Below are positions 1 to 8,678 of a stretch of DNA of 64,000 nt, one piece after another; the first letter of the stretch is position 1; every line of letters begins with the position of its first letter. The notes beneath the pieces were generated by a model. It worked only from the letters and a program-made list of their open reading frames with translations, had not been told where the DNA came from and ran no database searches. Where the stretch lies: contig CANQWM010000001.1 of assembly GCA_947627535.1 (NCBI GenBank), positions 1-64,000 of the forward strand, written 5' to 3'. A program made the translations under genes and the position numbers. This stretch comes from an uncultured Acetatifactor sp. (GTDB taxonomy: Bacteria; Bacillota; Clostridia; Lachnospirales; Lachnospiraceae).

Positions 1-10
1 ATTAATAAAA

Positions 11-44
11 GCCGGTTTTCCCTTATTTTATGGGAAAATCCGGC
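11..44. terminator. Stem-loop, probable terminator at window edge
   Basis: GCCGG at 11-15 pairs with CCGGC at 40-44, and the arms continue through TTTTCCC/GGGAAAA with one bulge. An A-run precedes it on the plus strand, giving a U-tract for minus-strand transcripts. The plus side has only a weak T-tract. It probably ends a gene lying left of the window and may work both ways. Confidence 0.5.
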
Positions 45-160
45 TCTTACTGACTGCTTAAGTGTCGAAGACGGGATTTTATGATACCGCAAAATGGCGA
101 ATTGTCAAGCAGTTTTACGAGGGAGCTGTCACAAAATCCGCATAAAACAGAGGAAAGAAC

Positions 161-190
161 TTGAAGACGGCCGGCAGGACATGGTATGAT
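161..190 (+). promoter_or_regulatory. Sigma-A promoter for the DUF3842-aro operon
   Basis: TTGAAG at 161-166 and TATGAT at 185-190 are 18 bp apart, about 30 bp ahead of the first start codon. No clear terminator or new promoter is visible between here and the end of the aro genes, so they may be cotranscribed. Confidence 0.65.
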
Positions 191-227
191 AAGGAAGTGT
201 CTGTAACGTATGTATGGAGGAAAACGG

Positions 228-635
228 ATGAGAATTATGGTCATGGACGGACAGGGCGGCGGTGTGGGCCGTAGTCTGGTAGAAGAGCTGCGCGCCAGAT
301 TTCCGGAGGCGGAGATCGTGGCGGTGGGGACCAACGCGGCGGCCACCGCCAATATGATGAAGGGCGGAACAGCCGTGGGAGCTACGGGGGAAAACGCGGT
401 GGCCTATAACAGTAAGAGGGCGGATGTGATCGCGGGCCCCATTGGGATCGTCATGGCCAACGCCATGCTGGGGGAGATCACGCCGCGGATGGCGGAGGCT
501 GTGGCGTCGGCGGATGTTCCCATCCTGCTGATCCCCATGAGCCGCTGCAGCGCGCAGGTGATGGGAACCGGGGAGCGGAAGCTGGCGGACAATATCCGGG
601 AGACCGCGGATCGGATCGCGCGGCTGTGCGGATAG
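228..635 (+). CDS. DUF3842 family protein
   Basis: A 135-residue protein opening MRIMVMDGQGGGVGR, with a glycine-rich Rossmann-like nucleotide-binding loop near the N-terminus. The whole sequence fits the DUF3842 family of Clostridia, whose function is not known. An in-frame ATG lies 18 bp upstream at 210, but GGAGG at 216-220 sits 7 bp before the ATG at 228, so 228 is the start. No membrane segment or signal peptide is visible, so it should be cytoplasmic. It heads the probable operon with yqeG and the shikimate genes. Confidence 0.8.
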   Translation: MRIMVMDGQGGGVGRSLVEELRARFPEAEIVAVGTNAAATANMMKGGTAVGATGENAVAYNSKRADVIAGPIGIVMANAMLGEITPRMAEAVASADVPILLIPMSRCSAQVMGTGERKLADNIRETADRIARLCG

Positions 636-655
636 GGAAGAGAGGGGACGATGCT

Positions 656-1168
656 ATGTTTCGGCGTTTTTATCCGGACAATGAGACGGAAAACGCTTAC
701 GATATCCCGTATGAAGCGCTGTATGGACAGGGGTTTCGGGGCGTGATCTTTGATATCGACAATACGCTGGTGCCGCACGGCGCGCCGGCGGACGAAGGGG
801 CAAAGGCGCTTTTTCAGAGGCTGCGCCGGATCGGATATGAGACGGTCCTTCTGTCCAACAACAAGGAACCGCGGGTGAAGCCTTTTGCCGACAGCGTCGG
901 TTCCCGGTATGTGTTTCGGGCGGGGAAGCCGGGCAGGAAGGGCTATGAAAAGGCCATGGCGGATATGGGAACGGTTCCGGGGAACACGCTTTTTGTGGGC
1001 GACCAGCTGTTTACCGATGTGTGGGGCGCCAAAAAGAGCGGAATCAAAACGTATCTTGTAAAGCCCATCCATCCGAAGGAAGAGATCCAGATCGTGCTGA
1101 AGCGCAGACTGGAACGGATTGTTCTCTTTTTCTATCACAGGGCCGTAAAAAAAGGGCGGCTGCCGTAA
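656..1168 (+). CDS. YqeG family HAD IIIA-type phosphatase
   Basis: A 170-residue haloacid dehalogenase phosphatase. The four HAD motifs are visible: DIDNTLV (motif I, nucleophile and acid aspartates) near residue 40, LLSNN (motif II serine), AGKPG (motif III lysine) and GDQLFTD (motif IV). Members of this family (B. subtilis YqeG, yeast Gep4) act on phosphoester substrates; the bacterial substrate is not settled. The start at 656 has AGAGGGG upstream. An earlier in-frame start at 626 would overlap the DUF3842 gene and lacks a ribosome-binding site. In Firmicutes yqeG is often next to aroE, as it is here. Confidence 0.87.
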   Translation: MFRRFYPDNETENAYDIPYEALYGQGFRGVIFDIDNTLVPHGAPADEGAKALFQRLRRIGYETVLLSNNKEPRVKPFADSVGSRYVFRAGKPGRKGYEKAMADMGTVPGNTLFVGDQLFTDVWGAKKSGIKTYLVKPIHPKEEIQIVLKRRLERIVLFFYHRAVKKGRLP

Positions 1169-1252
1169 CCGCCTCCGGCGGGATCCCCCAGCGGGGATCG
1201 GCGCGTCCCGAAAAAACAGAAAGCGCGCAAAGGCGCGCGGAAATGAGGAAAA

Positions 1253-2161
1253 ATGACAGTCGATGGAACTACCCGCACCTGCGGGCTGATCGGAAATCCG
1301 GTGGAACACACCATGTCTCCGGCCATCCACAATACACTGGCGGAGGCCATGGGGGAAAATCTGGTCTATGTGCCCTTTCATGTGGCGCCGGAGCAGGTAG
1401 GGGCCGCGGTGGAAGGGGCTTACGCCCTGAATCTGCTGGGCTGCAACGTGACCGTTCCCTATAAGACCCGGGTCATACCGTATCTGAAGGAACTGGATCC
1501 CTTGGCGGAACGGATCGGGGCGGTAAACACGCTGGTGCGCACCGAAGGGGGATTTAAAGGGTATAACACGGACATGCCGGGGCTGCTGCGGGCTATGGGC
1601 GAGGATCGCGTGGACATAGAAGGAGAGCGGGTGCTGCTGCTGGGCGCGGGGGGCGTGGCGCGGGCGGTTGCCATGCTTCTTGTGCAGAGCGGGGCACAGG
1701 AGGTCCTGATCCTGAACCGGACGCCTGAGAAGGCGGTGCGTATCGCGGAAGAAGTAAACGGCATTTCGGGAAATAAGGCCGTCAGGGGGCTGGCGCTGGA
1801 GGCGTACAAAACGCTGGAGACAGGGCGGAAGTATCTTGCGGTCCAGGCCACCAGCATTGGGATGTATCCGAATGTGGCGGAGGCGGTTATTACAGATCCC
1901 GCCTTTTACGAAAGGATCCACACGGGATATGATCTTGTCTTTAACCCGGCGAGGACCCGGTTCATGTCCCTTGTGGAGGAAAGCGGCGGCAGGGCCTTCG
2001 GAGGCTTGAAGATGCTTCTTTATCAGGGGATCATCGCCTATGAGCTCTGGACCGGCGCCCGGGTGGACAGCGGGCTGGCGGGAAAGGCGTATTTAGCGAT
2101 GCTACGCGCCATGGGTCTTGAGGGCAGCGGGGACAAAACGGAGGAAGGGAAACTGGAATGA
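1253..2161 (+). CDS. aroE: Shikimate dehydrogenase
   Basis: A 302-residue NADP-dependent shikimate dehydrogenase that reduces 3-dehydroshikimate to shikimate. The substrate domain opens CGLIGNPVEHTMSPAIHN; the usual SxS shikimate motif reads TMS. The catalytic lysine is in VTVPYK near residue 67, and the paired aspartate is in NTDMPG. The NADP loop is GAGGVARAV. The start has GAGG at 1245-1248. The stop overlaps the start of the next gene by four bases (ATGA), so the pathway enzymes are probably translationally coupled. A short GC-rich inverted repeat without a T-run lies between yqeG and this gene. Confidence 0.95.
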   Translation: MTVDGTTRTCGLIGNPVEHTMSPAIHNTLAEAMGENLVYVPFHVAPEQVGAAVEGAYALNLLGCNVTVPYKTRVIPYLKELDPLAERIGAVNTLVRTEGGFKGYNTDMPGLLRAMGEDRVDIEGERVLLLGAGGVARAVAMLLVQSGAQEVLILNRTPEKAVRIAEEVNGISGNKAVRGLALEAYKTLETGRKYLAVQATSIGMYPNVAEAVITDPAFYERIHTGYDLVFNPARTRFMSLVEESGGRAFGGLKMLLYQGIIAYELWTGARVDSGLAGKAYLAMLRAMGLEGSGDKTEEGKLE

Positions 2162-3117
2162 GGGATAAAAATCTGGTTCTGACAGGCTTTATGGGAAGCG
2201 GGAAGTCGTCGGTGGGGGTGAAGCTTTCCTACCGGCAGAAGATTCCCGTGGAGGACACGGATAAGCTGATCGAGCGCAGGGAGGGAAGGAGCATCGCAAG
2301 GATTTTTGAGGAGGAGGGGGAAGCGTATTTCCGGGAGAAGGAGACGGAGCTTCTGAAGGAACTGGTGCAGAAGCAGATGAGCGCGCGGATCTATTCCGTG
2401 GGCGGCGGCACCCCGGTAAATCCTGTCAACAGAGCGCTCTTAAAGCAGCTTGGAATCGTGGTGTGGCTGCGGATCAGGCCCGAGACGGTGTACCAGAGAC
2501 TGAAGGACGATACCACGAGGCCCCTGCTTCAGTGTGAAAATCCGCTGGAGCGGATCGGTGAACTGATGGAATCCCGCAGGGAAGCCTATGAATCCTGCGC
2601 GGATCTGATCGTGGATGTGGACGGTCTTGAGATGGAGGAGATCCTCCAAACGATAAAAAGGGAGATGGATAAGATGAAGATTCTGGTCATTAACGGGCCG
2701 AACATTAACTTCCTGGGAATCCGGGAAAAAAGCATTTACGGAACGCAGGACTATCAATATCTTCTGGATATGATACAGAAAAAGGCGGATGAGACGGGCA
2801 GCGATATCACAGTCTTTCAGAGCAACCACGAGGGCGCCATCATTGACCGGATCCAGGAGGCGTATTTTGATAAAACGGAAGGGATCGTGATCAATCCCGG
2901 CGCTTTCACCCACTACAGCTATGCCATCCGGGACGCCCTTGCCAGCATTACCGTGCCGAAGGTGGAGATCCATATTTCGGACATCACAGCGAGGGAAGAA
3001 TTCCGCCGGATCTCCGTGACGGCGCCGGTCTGCGACAGGCAGATCTACGGGAAGGGGCTGGAGGGATATTTGATGGCAATTGACCATATCCTGGGCACGA
3101 AGCAGAAAAATTTGTGA
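2158..3117 (+). CDS. Fused shikimate kinase / type II 3-dehydroquinate dehydratase
   Basis: A 319-residue two-domain protein. Residues 1 to about 170 are shikimate kinase (AroK): Walker A GFMGSGKSSVG at 9-19, DTD near 33-35, the FREKE arginine, and SVGGGTP. Residues 173-319 are a complete type II dehydroquinase (AroQ): NGPNINFLG, the REKSIYG loop with arginine and tyrosine, QSNHEG, NPGAFTHYS and HISDITAREEF. The two would catalyse steps 3 and 5 of the shikimate pathway, with AroE (step 4) encoded just upstream. The junction is very short, and an internal ATG at 2674 (residue 173) follows a GGAG at 2661-2664. A separate AroQ could therefore also be made. Each half has the normal length for its family. 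Confidence 0.92.
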   Translation: MRDKNLVLTGFMGSGKSSVGVKLSYRQKIPVEDTDKLIERREGRSIARIFEEEGEAYFREKETELLKELVQKQMSARIYSVGGGTPVNPVNRALLKQLGIVVWLRIRPETVYQRLKDDTTRPLLQCENPLERIGELMESRREAYESCADLIVDVDGLEMEEILQTIKREMDKMKILVINGPNINFLGIREKSIYGTQDYQYLLDMIQKKADETGSDITVFQSNHEGAIIDRIQEAYFDKTEGIVINPGAFTHYSYAIRDALASITVPKVEIHISDITAREEFRRISVTAPVCDRQIYGKGLEGYLMAIDHILGTKQKNL

Positions 3118-3136
3118 TAAATTTTTTCTAAAATGG

Positions 3137-3165
3137 TTGAAATTTGTACATTTTTATATTACACT
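3137..3165 (+). promoter_or_regulatory. Promoter for efp
   Basis: TTGAAA at 3137-3142 and TACACT at 3160-3165 with a 17 bp spacer, in an AT-rich gap between the aro fusion and efp. Confidence 0.5.
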
Positions 3166-3209
3166 GGTGAGGAATTATATTGGGAACAGAATATTAGGAG
3201 GAATATTGT

Positions 3210-3767
3210 ATGATTTCTGCAGGTGATTTCAGAAATGGTATTACGATTGAGTTGGATAACAACGTATACCAGATCATTGAATTCCAGCATGTTAAGCCTG
3301 GTAAGGGTGCGGCTTTCGTCAGGACAAAGCTGAAGAACATCAAGAGCGGAGGCGTGGTTGAAAAGACCTTCCGCCCTACCGAAAAATGCCCCCAGGCGCG
3401 TATCGATAGAAAGGATATGCAGTATCTGTACTCGGACGGCGATCTTTATTACTTCATGGATACCGAGAACTATGAACAGATCGCTCTGAACACCGAAACC
3501 GTGGGAGACGCACTGAAGTTCGTAAAGGAGAACGAGATGTGCAAGATCTGCTCCCATAACGGAAGCGTATTCTCCGTGGAGCCGCCTCTCTTTGTGGAGC
3601 TTGAGATCACAGAGACAGAGCCCGGCTTTAAGGGAGACACCGCAACCGGCGCAAGTAAGCCGGCCACGGTGGAGACCGGTGCGCAGGTGGCGGTTCCTCT
3701 GTTCGTAGAGCAGGGAGACAAGATCAAGATCGACACCAGGACCGGAGAGTATCTGTCCAGAGTCTGA
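3210..3767 (+). CDS. efp: Translation elongation factor P
   Basis: A 185-residue EF-P, which binds the ribosome E site and relieves stalling at polyproline. It has the KOW-like N-terminal domain followed by two OB domains, ending [10 protein letters not shown]. The conserved loop KPGKGAAF places the lysine normally modified in this family at residue 32. The modification system (EpmAB, or the 5-aminopentanol pathway of Bacillus) is not in this window. A TAGGAGG ribosome-binding site precedes the start, and length is standard. Confidence 0.97.
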   Translation: MISAGDFRNGITIELDNNVYQIIEFQHVKPGKGAAFVRTKLKNIKSGGVVEKTFRPTEKCPQARIDRKDMQYLYSDGDLYYFMDTENYEQIALNTETVGDALKFVKENEMCKICSHNGSVFSVEPPLFVELEITETEPGFKGDTATGASKPATVETGAQVAVPLFVEQGDKIKIDTRTGEYLSRV

Positions 3768-3802
3768 CTGTAAAATCCGTTCTTTTCCACTTCTGACTTG
3801 TA

Positions 3803-3846
3803 AGGCGGTTGTGCCCTGTCTGGGCGCTGCCGCCTGTATTTGTTTC
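3803..3846 (+). terminator. Probable terminator after efp
   Basis: AGGCGG at 3803-3808 pairs with CCGCCT at 3830-3835, with an inner GTGCCC/GGGCGC stem. It is followed by a T-rich run (GTATTTGTTTCT). It lies 35 bp past the efp stop. Confidence 0.6.
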
Positions 3847-3969
3847 TGAAAATCTTTTGCTGCAGACCGCACCGCTGTCCGCAGCAGCTGTCTTTGCCAG
3901 CCAGACTGGCATCTGAACATTCCCGGATCAGATCGATCAAAGCATAGCGGTGCAGAAAGAGGAAAACAT

Positions 3970-4863
3970 ATGGATATCAATGAATTTGCACGGAAAGTAT
4001 GTGGGGCCGTGAAGGAAAAGCTGAGCGGAGAATACAATGTGGAGCTGAAGGAGGTGAGAAAAAATAACGGTGTCCTGCTTCACGGGCTTCTGATTTCGTC
4101 AGAAGGCCAGAAGGCAGTACCCACGATTTATCTGGAAAATTTTTTCAGGGCTTACGAGGAAGGCATGACGTTTGCGGAAGTCATCCGCAGGCTGCTGGAT
4201 ATTTACGGACAGGATGTGCCGGTTGGAATCGTTGACATGGAATTTTTCAGGGATTTTGAAAAGGTGAAGGACCGGATCTGCTTCCGGCTGATCGGCCGGG
4301 CGGGGAACGAGGAGCTTTTGCGGGAGATCCCGTATGTGGATTTCCTCGATATGGCAGTATGTTTCTTTTATGCCTATCAGGGAAAGGAGCTGGGCGAGGG
4401 CAGCATCCTGATTTACCATTCCCACAGGAAGCTCTGGGGCTGCGGGATAGCCGATCTGATGGAACTGGCCAACCGAAACACGCCGCTGCTGTTTCCCTGG
4501 CAGTGCTGCGCCATCGAGGAAATCATCGGAAGGATGGTTAAGGAAGAATATCGGCAAGAGCTGATGGCGGCGGAGATCCCGATGCAGGTACTGAGCAACC
4601 GGCAGCAGCTGAACGGCGCTGCCTGCCTGCTCTATCCTGACGTGCTGGAGCAGCTGGCGGAGAAGAGCAGGGCTGATCTTTATATCCTGCCGAGCTCCGT
4701 GCATGAGACGATCCTCCTTGCCGACAGCGGAAGGGAGGAACCGGAGAAGCTGAAGGAGATGATCGTGGAGGTAAACAGGACCCAGGTCGCCCCGGAGGAG
4801 GTGCTTACGGACAGTCTGTACCGATACGACAGGGCGAAAAAATGCGTGGAATTGGTAATGTAA
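3970..4863 (+). CDS. DUF5688 family protein
   Basis: A 297-residue protein beginning MDINEFARKVCGAVKEKL, matching in layout the DUF5688 proteins common in Lachnospiraceae. No function is established. No signal peptide or membrane helix is visible. AGAGGAAAAC before the ATG gives the ribosome-binding site. The 200 bp upstream gap holds the efp terminator and a short inverted repeat (TGCCAG 3895-3900 / CTGGCA 3906-3911) that could be a regulatory site. The gene appears to stand alone between efp and the tRNA. Confidence 0.75.
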   Translation: MDINEFARKVCGAVKEKLSGEYNVELKEVRKNNGVLLHGLLISSEGQKAVPTIYLENFFRAYEEGMTFAEVIRRLLDIYGQDVPVGIVDMEFFRDFEKVKDRICFRLIGRAGNEELLREIPYVDFLDMAVCFFYAYQGKELGEGSILIYHSHRKLWGCGIADLMELANRNTPLLFPWQCCAIEEIIGRMVKEEYRQELMAAEIPMQVLSNRQQLNGAACLLYPDVLEQLAEKSRADLYILPSSVHETILLADSGREEPEKLKEMIVEVNRTQVAPEEVLTDSLYRYDRAKKCVELVM

Positions 4864-4906
4864 GATAAAAAATGCGGAAAAAAATAATTTAATTTTAAAT
4901 TCACGG

Positions 4907-4935
4907 TAGACAGACCGGACTTTTTATGATATTAT
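4907..4935 (+). promoter_or_regulatory. Promoter for tRNA-Arg
   Basis: TAGACA at 4907-4912 and TATTAT at 4930-4935 with a 17 bp spacer. Transcription would start near 4942, about 26 bases before the mature tRNA. Confidence 0.7.
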
Positions 4936-4937
4936 AG

Positions 4938-5054
4938 TCAGGGTGATGTAACAATTTTGTAATATTTGCAGCCGTAGTCTAATGGATAGAACGAAGGCCT
5001 CCGACGCCTTTAATGCAGGTTCGATTCCTGTCGGCTGCATTTACGTCACCCTGA
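4938..5054 (+). repeat. Inverted repeat bracketing the tRNA
   Basis: TCAGGGTGATGTAA at 4938-4951 can pair with TTACGTCACCCTGA at 5041-5054, 14 bp with a single G-U wobble. From a start near 4942, at least 11 bp would form in the primary transcript, joining the 5' leader to the 3' trailer around the mature tRNA. Confidence 0.7.
4968..5039 (+). tRNA. tRNA-Arg (anticodon CCG)
   Basis: A full cloverleaf of 72 nt. The acceptor stem GCAGCCG pairs with CGGCTGC, and the D arm is GTCT/GAAC with a GG-containing loop. The anticodon stem AAGGC/GCCTT encloses loop CTCCGAC, giving anticodon CCG (codon CGG). The T arm GCAGG/CCTGT has the TTCGATT loop. The discriminator base is A, and CCA is not encoded. 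Confidence 0.96.
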
Positions 5055-5078
5055 TCTATAATATGTTGGTTTATTGGG

Positions 5079-5098
5079 AGCCGCTTGCGGCTTTTTCG
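5079..5098 (+). terminator. Terminator after tRNA-Arg
   Basis: AGCCG / CGGCT with a CTTG tetraloop, followed by TTTTCGTT. It separates the tRNA from the SH3b gene, which may rely on read-through because I saw no distinct promoter for it. Confidence 0.65.
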
Positions 5099-5155
5099 TT
5101 TCTTGAGAGGGAAATTGACTGTCATGCCGCCGTTTGCGGCAGAATGCGAGGAAGT

Positions 5156-6463
5156 ATGCAAAAGAACATATGGCTTACAATTCGCGATTTTATCGTGAAG
5201 CATTGTAAGATTATTTTTCCCGTCGCCGTCGTTTTGGTGGTGACGGTTACCGTTTCCATGGCGTTGAAAATGAATCATGCGAGGACGGAGGAGCAGAGCA
5301 GCGAAGCGCAGGAGAGTTCTTCCGACGAACGGTTCTGGTTTGACGACGGAACCGGCGGGGAGGAAGACGGTTCCGGGGAGGAGGGCGGCAGCCAGTCCGA
5401 ATCCGATGCAGAGGGCATGGAGGAGGCGCTGACGCCGGATATGATCCCGGAGGTTCCCCTGCAGGAGAACGAGGATGCCGCCGTCAGTTCCCTGATCGCG
5501 ACTTACTATAATGCGCTGGGCACGGGCGATATGGAAACCCTGCAGTCTCTTTACGACACGATTTCGGAGAACGATCTTCAGTATTATAAGGCGCTGTCAG
5601 AATACCTGGATCATTACACCCAGCTTCAGATCAACACCAAGCGGGGGCTTTATGAAGGCTCCACGGTGGCTTACATCTATTACCGTGTCTGCTTCATAAA
5701 CCATGAGGAAGAATTTCCGGGCTCTGACGCGGTGTATATCTGTACGGACGAAAACGGAGCACTTTACATTAAGAACGAGGCAAACCTGACGCCGGAGGAA
5801 GAGACTTATATTACGGCGGTCAGCAATCAGGCGGACGTCAGCGATTTTTATAACCGCGTAAAGGTGGAGTATGACGACCTGATGAGAGAAAACCAGGCCT
5901 TGGAAGCATACGTCGCGGAGGTGATCAATCAGGTACAGATCGACAGAGGCGTAGCTCTGGCGGGCCAGAATCAGTCTTCCGACAGCCAGACGGAGGAAAA
6001 CGGGGAAGGCCAGGAGGGCGGAGCGTCCGCTCAGACACCGGCGCCGGAGACACAGGCTCCCGCCACGCCGGAATATGCCACCGCAACCACCACCGTCAAT
6101 GTGCGAAGCTCTGACAGCGAACAGGCTGACAAGCTGGGGCGCGTGTCCTCCGGCACCAGAGTCAAGGTGCAGGAGGTTGGGGTAAACGGCTGGACCAAGG
6201 TGGTATTTGAAGGAGGGGACGGCTATATCAAGTCCGAATACCTGGAATTTTCGGAGAGCGCTGCCGGGCAGGAGGTAATCGGCAAGGTGACGGCGACCAC
6301 CAATATCAACGTGCGCGCAGGCGCAAGCCAGGATTCGGAAAAGCTCGGGATGCTGACGGGCGGAGAAAGTCTGGATCTTCTGGCGGTGGAGGGAGACTGG
6401 TGCAAGGTGGTGTTCGACGGCCAGATCGCTTATGTAAAAGCGGAGTTTGTCCAGCAAAGCTAG
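5156..6463 (+). CDS. Membrane-anchored protein with two SH3b domains
   Basis: A 435-residue protein. A single N-terminal membrane segment (about residues 18-38, IIFPVAVVLVVTVTVSMAL) is followed by an acidic, serine-rich linker. A middle domain of about 150 residues resembles the NTF2-like/nuclear-transport-factor fold in helix and strand pattern (low certainty). Two bacterial SH3 repeats close the protein, with TTTVNVRSSDSEQADKLG and TTNINVRAGASQDSEKLG openings. SH3b domains usually bind cell-wall peptides, so an external wall-associated role is inferred. The start at 5156 has GAGGAAGT upstream. Longer in-frame starts run back into the tRNA and are rejected. Confidence 0.8.
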   Translation: MQKNIWLTIRDFIVKHCKIIFPVAVVLVVTVTVSMALKMNHARTEEQSSEAQESSSDERFWFDDGTGGEEDGSGEEGGSQSESDAEGMEEALTPDMIPEVPLQENEDAAVSSLIATYYNALGTGDMETLQSLYDTISENDLQYYKALSEYLDHYTQLQINTKRGLYEGSTVAYIYYRVCFINHEEEFPGSDAVYICTDENGALYIKNEANLTPEEETYITAVSNQADVSDFYNRVKVEYDDLMRENQALEAYVAEVINQVQIDRGVALAGQNQSSDSQTEENGEGQEGGASAQTPAPETQAPATPEYATATTTVNVRSSDSEQADKLGRVSSGTRVKVQEVGVNGWTKVVFEGGDGYIKSEYLEFSESAAGQEVIGKVTATTNINVRAGASQDSEKLGMLTGGESLDLLAVEGDWCKVVFDGQIAYVKAEFVQQS

Positions 6464-6497
6464 TCTTGGGAAAAATGAATAAAAGAACAGGATTTGG

Positions 6498-6536
6498 ACA
6501 GCCTTTTACAGTAGAGTGTAAAAGGCTGTTTTTGTT
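6498..6536 (+). terminator. Strong terminator after the SH3b gene
   Basis: A perfect 13 bp stem, ACAGCCTTTTACA (6498-6510) with TGTAAAAGGCTGT (6517-6529), a 6 nt loop, then TTTTGTTGT. Confidence 0.92.
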
Positions 6537-6583
6537 GTATGGGGCGTGAAAACGCGGGGAAAACGGCGGAAAAGAGGTACGAT

Positions 6584-7015
6584 ATGACGGCACATGAGGC
6601 GGCGGTGTACAGGGAGATCCAGCGGAATACGGATATGGCCATGAAGGCCATTCATACCATAGCGGACAAGGTCAGCGACGACGCGCTTTCCATGCAGATA
6701 TCAAGACAGTCCATCAAGTATTCGGAACTGCACAACGAGGCTTCCAGACAGCTTCTGCAGGCGAGGACGGAGGGCTATCAAAGCAGCGCCCTTTCGGATG
6801 CCCTGCTGCGCACAAACATCCGCTACAATACCATGCTGAACACCAGCACGGGGCATATTGCGGAAATGATGATCCGGAATACGACGAATGGAATCCTGGA
6901 GATGGAGAAGGTGCTCCGGCACAATGAGAACGCAGGACCGAAGCCTGTGGCTCTGGCCAGACAGCTGATCGAATTTGAAGAAAAAAATGTGGAAAGATTG
7001 AAGCAGTATTTGTGA
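6584..7015 (+). CDS. Small all-helical protein, function unknown
   Basis: A 143-residue protein starting MTAHEAAVYREIQRNTD, with no membrane segment. The heptad-like spacing and length suggest a four-helix bundle of ferritin-like type. However, I cannot point to a complete metal-ligand set, so no function is assigned. AGAGGT at 6573-6578 sets the start. An earlier in-frame start at 6539 falls in the preceding terminator's T-run and is rejected. It stands between a strong terminator and the gdhA promoter, so it is probably monocistronic. Confidence 0.7.
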   Translation: MTAHEAAVYREIQRNTDMAMKAIHTIADKVSDDALSMQISRQSIKYSELHNEASRQLLQARTEGYQSSALSDALLRTNIRYNTMLNTSTGHIAEMMIRNTTNGILEMEKVLRHNENAGPKPVALARQLIEFEEKNVERLKQYL

Positions 7016-7088
7016 GTTTTTGTGCAAATTTGTGCAATATGACCAAAAAAAGGGGCAAAACTTTTACAATTTAACGAATTAAAGTGTG

Positions 7089-8516
<1,428 letters not shown>

Positions 8517-8558
8517 GAAGAATGAAAAAGAAGAATTAAAACACAGAGAAAATCGGAA

Positions 8559-8597
8559 GGCCCTGTAAACGGATGTTTGCGGGGTCTTTCGTTTTTT
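8559..8597 (+). terminator. Terminator after gdhA
   Basis: GGCCCTGTAAAC (8559-8570) pairs with GTTTGCGGGGTC (8575-8586), using several G-U pairs, followed by TTTCGTTTTTT. Confidence 0.8.
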
Positions 8598-8621
8598 CTG
8601 CATAAAATCGGCACAGATATC

Positions 8622-8649
8622 TTGTAATTGCACGAAAAAGTGGTAAAAT
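8622..8649 (+). promoter_or_regulatory. Promoter for the GGDEF gene
   Basis: TTGTAA at 8622-8627 and TAAAAT at 8644-8649 with a 16 bp spacer, 30 bp before the chosen start. Confidence 0.55.
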
Positions 8650-8678
8650 AGTACTATATGGATTACGAGGGCGTGGGT

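Noticed and set aside
404..1921. Long minus-strand open frame (505 codons) opposite DUF3842, yqeG and aroE
   Set aside because: The plus-strand genes have clear families, motifs and ribosome-binding sites. The antisense frame is an effect of GC-rich third positions.
4982..5155. Longer N-terminus for the SH3b protein beginning inside tRNA-Arg
   Set aside because: It would translate the tRNA and its terminator. The ATG at 5156 has a proper ribosome-binding site and gives a normal membrane anchor.
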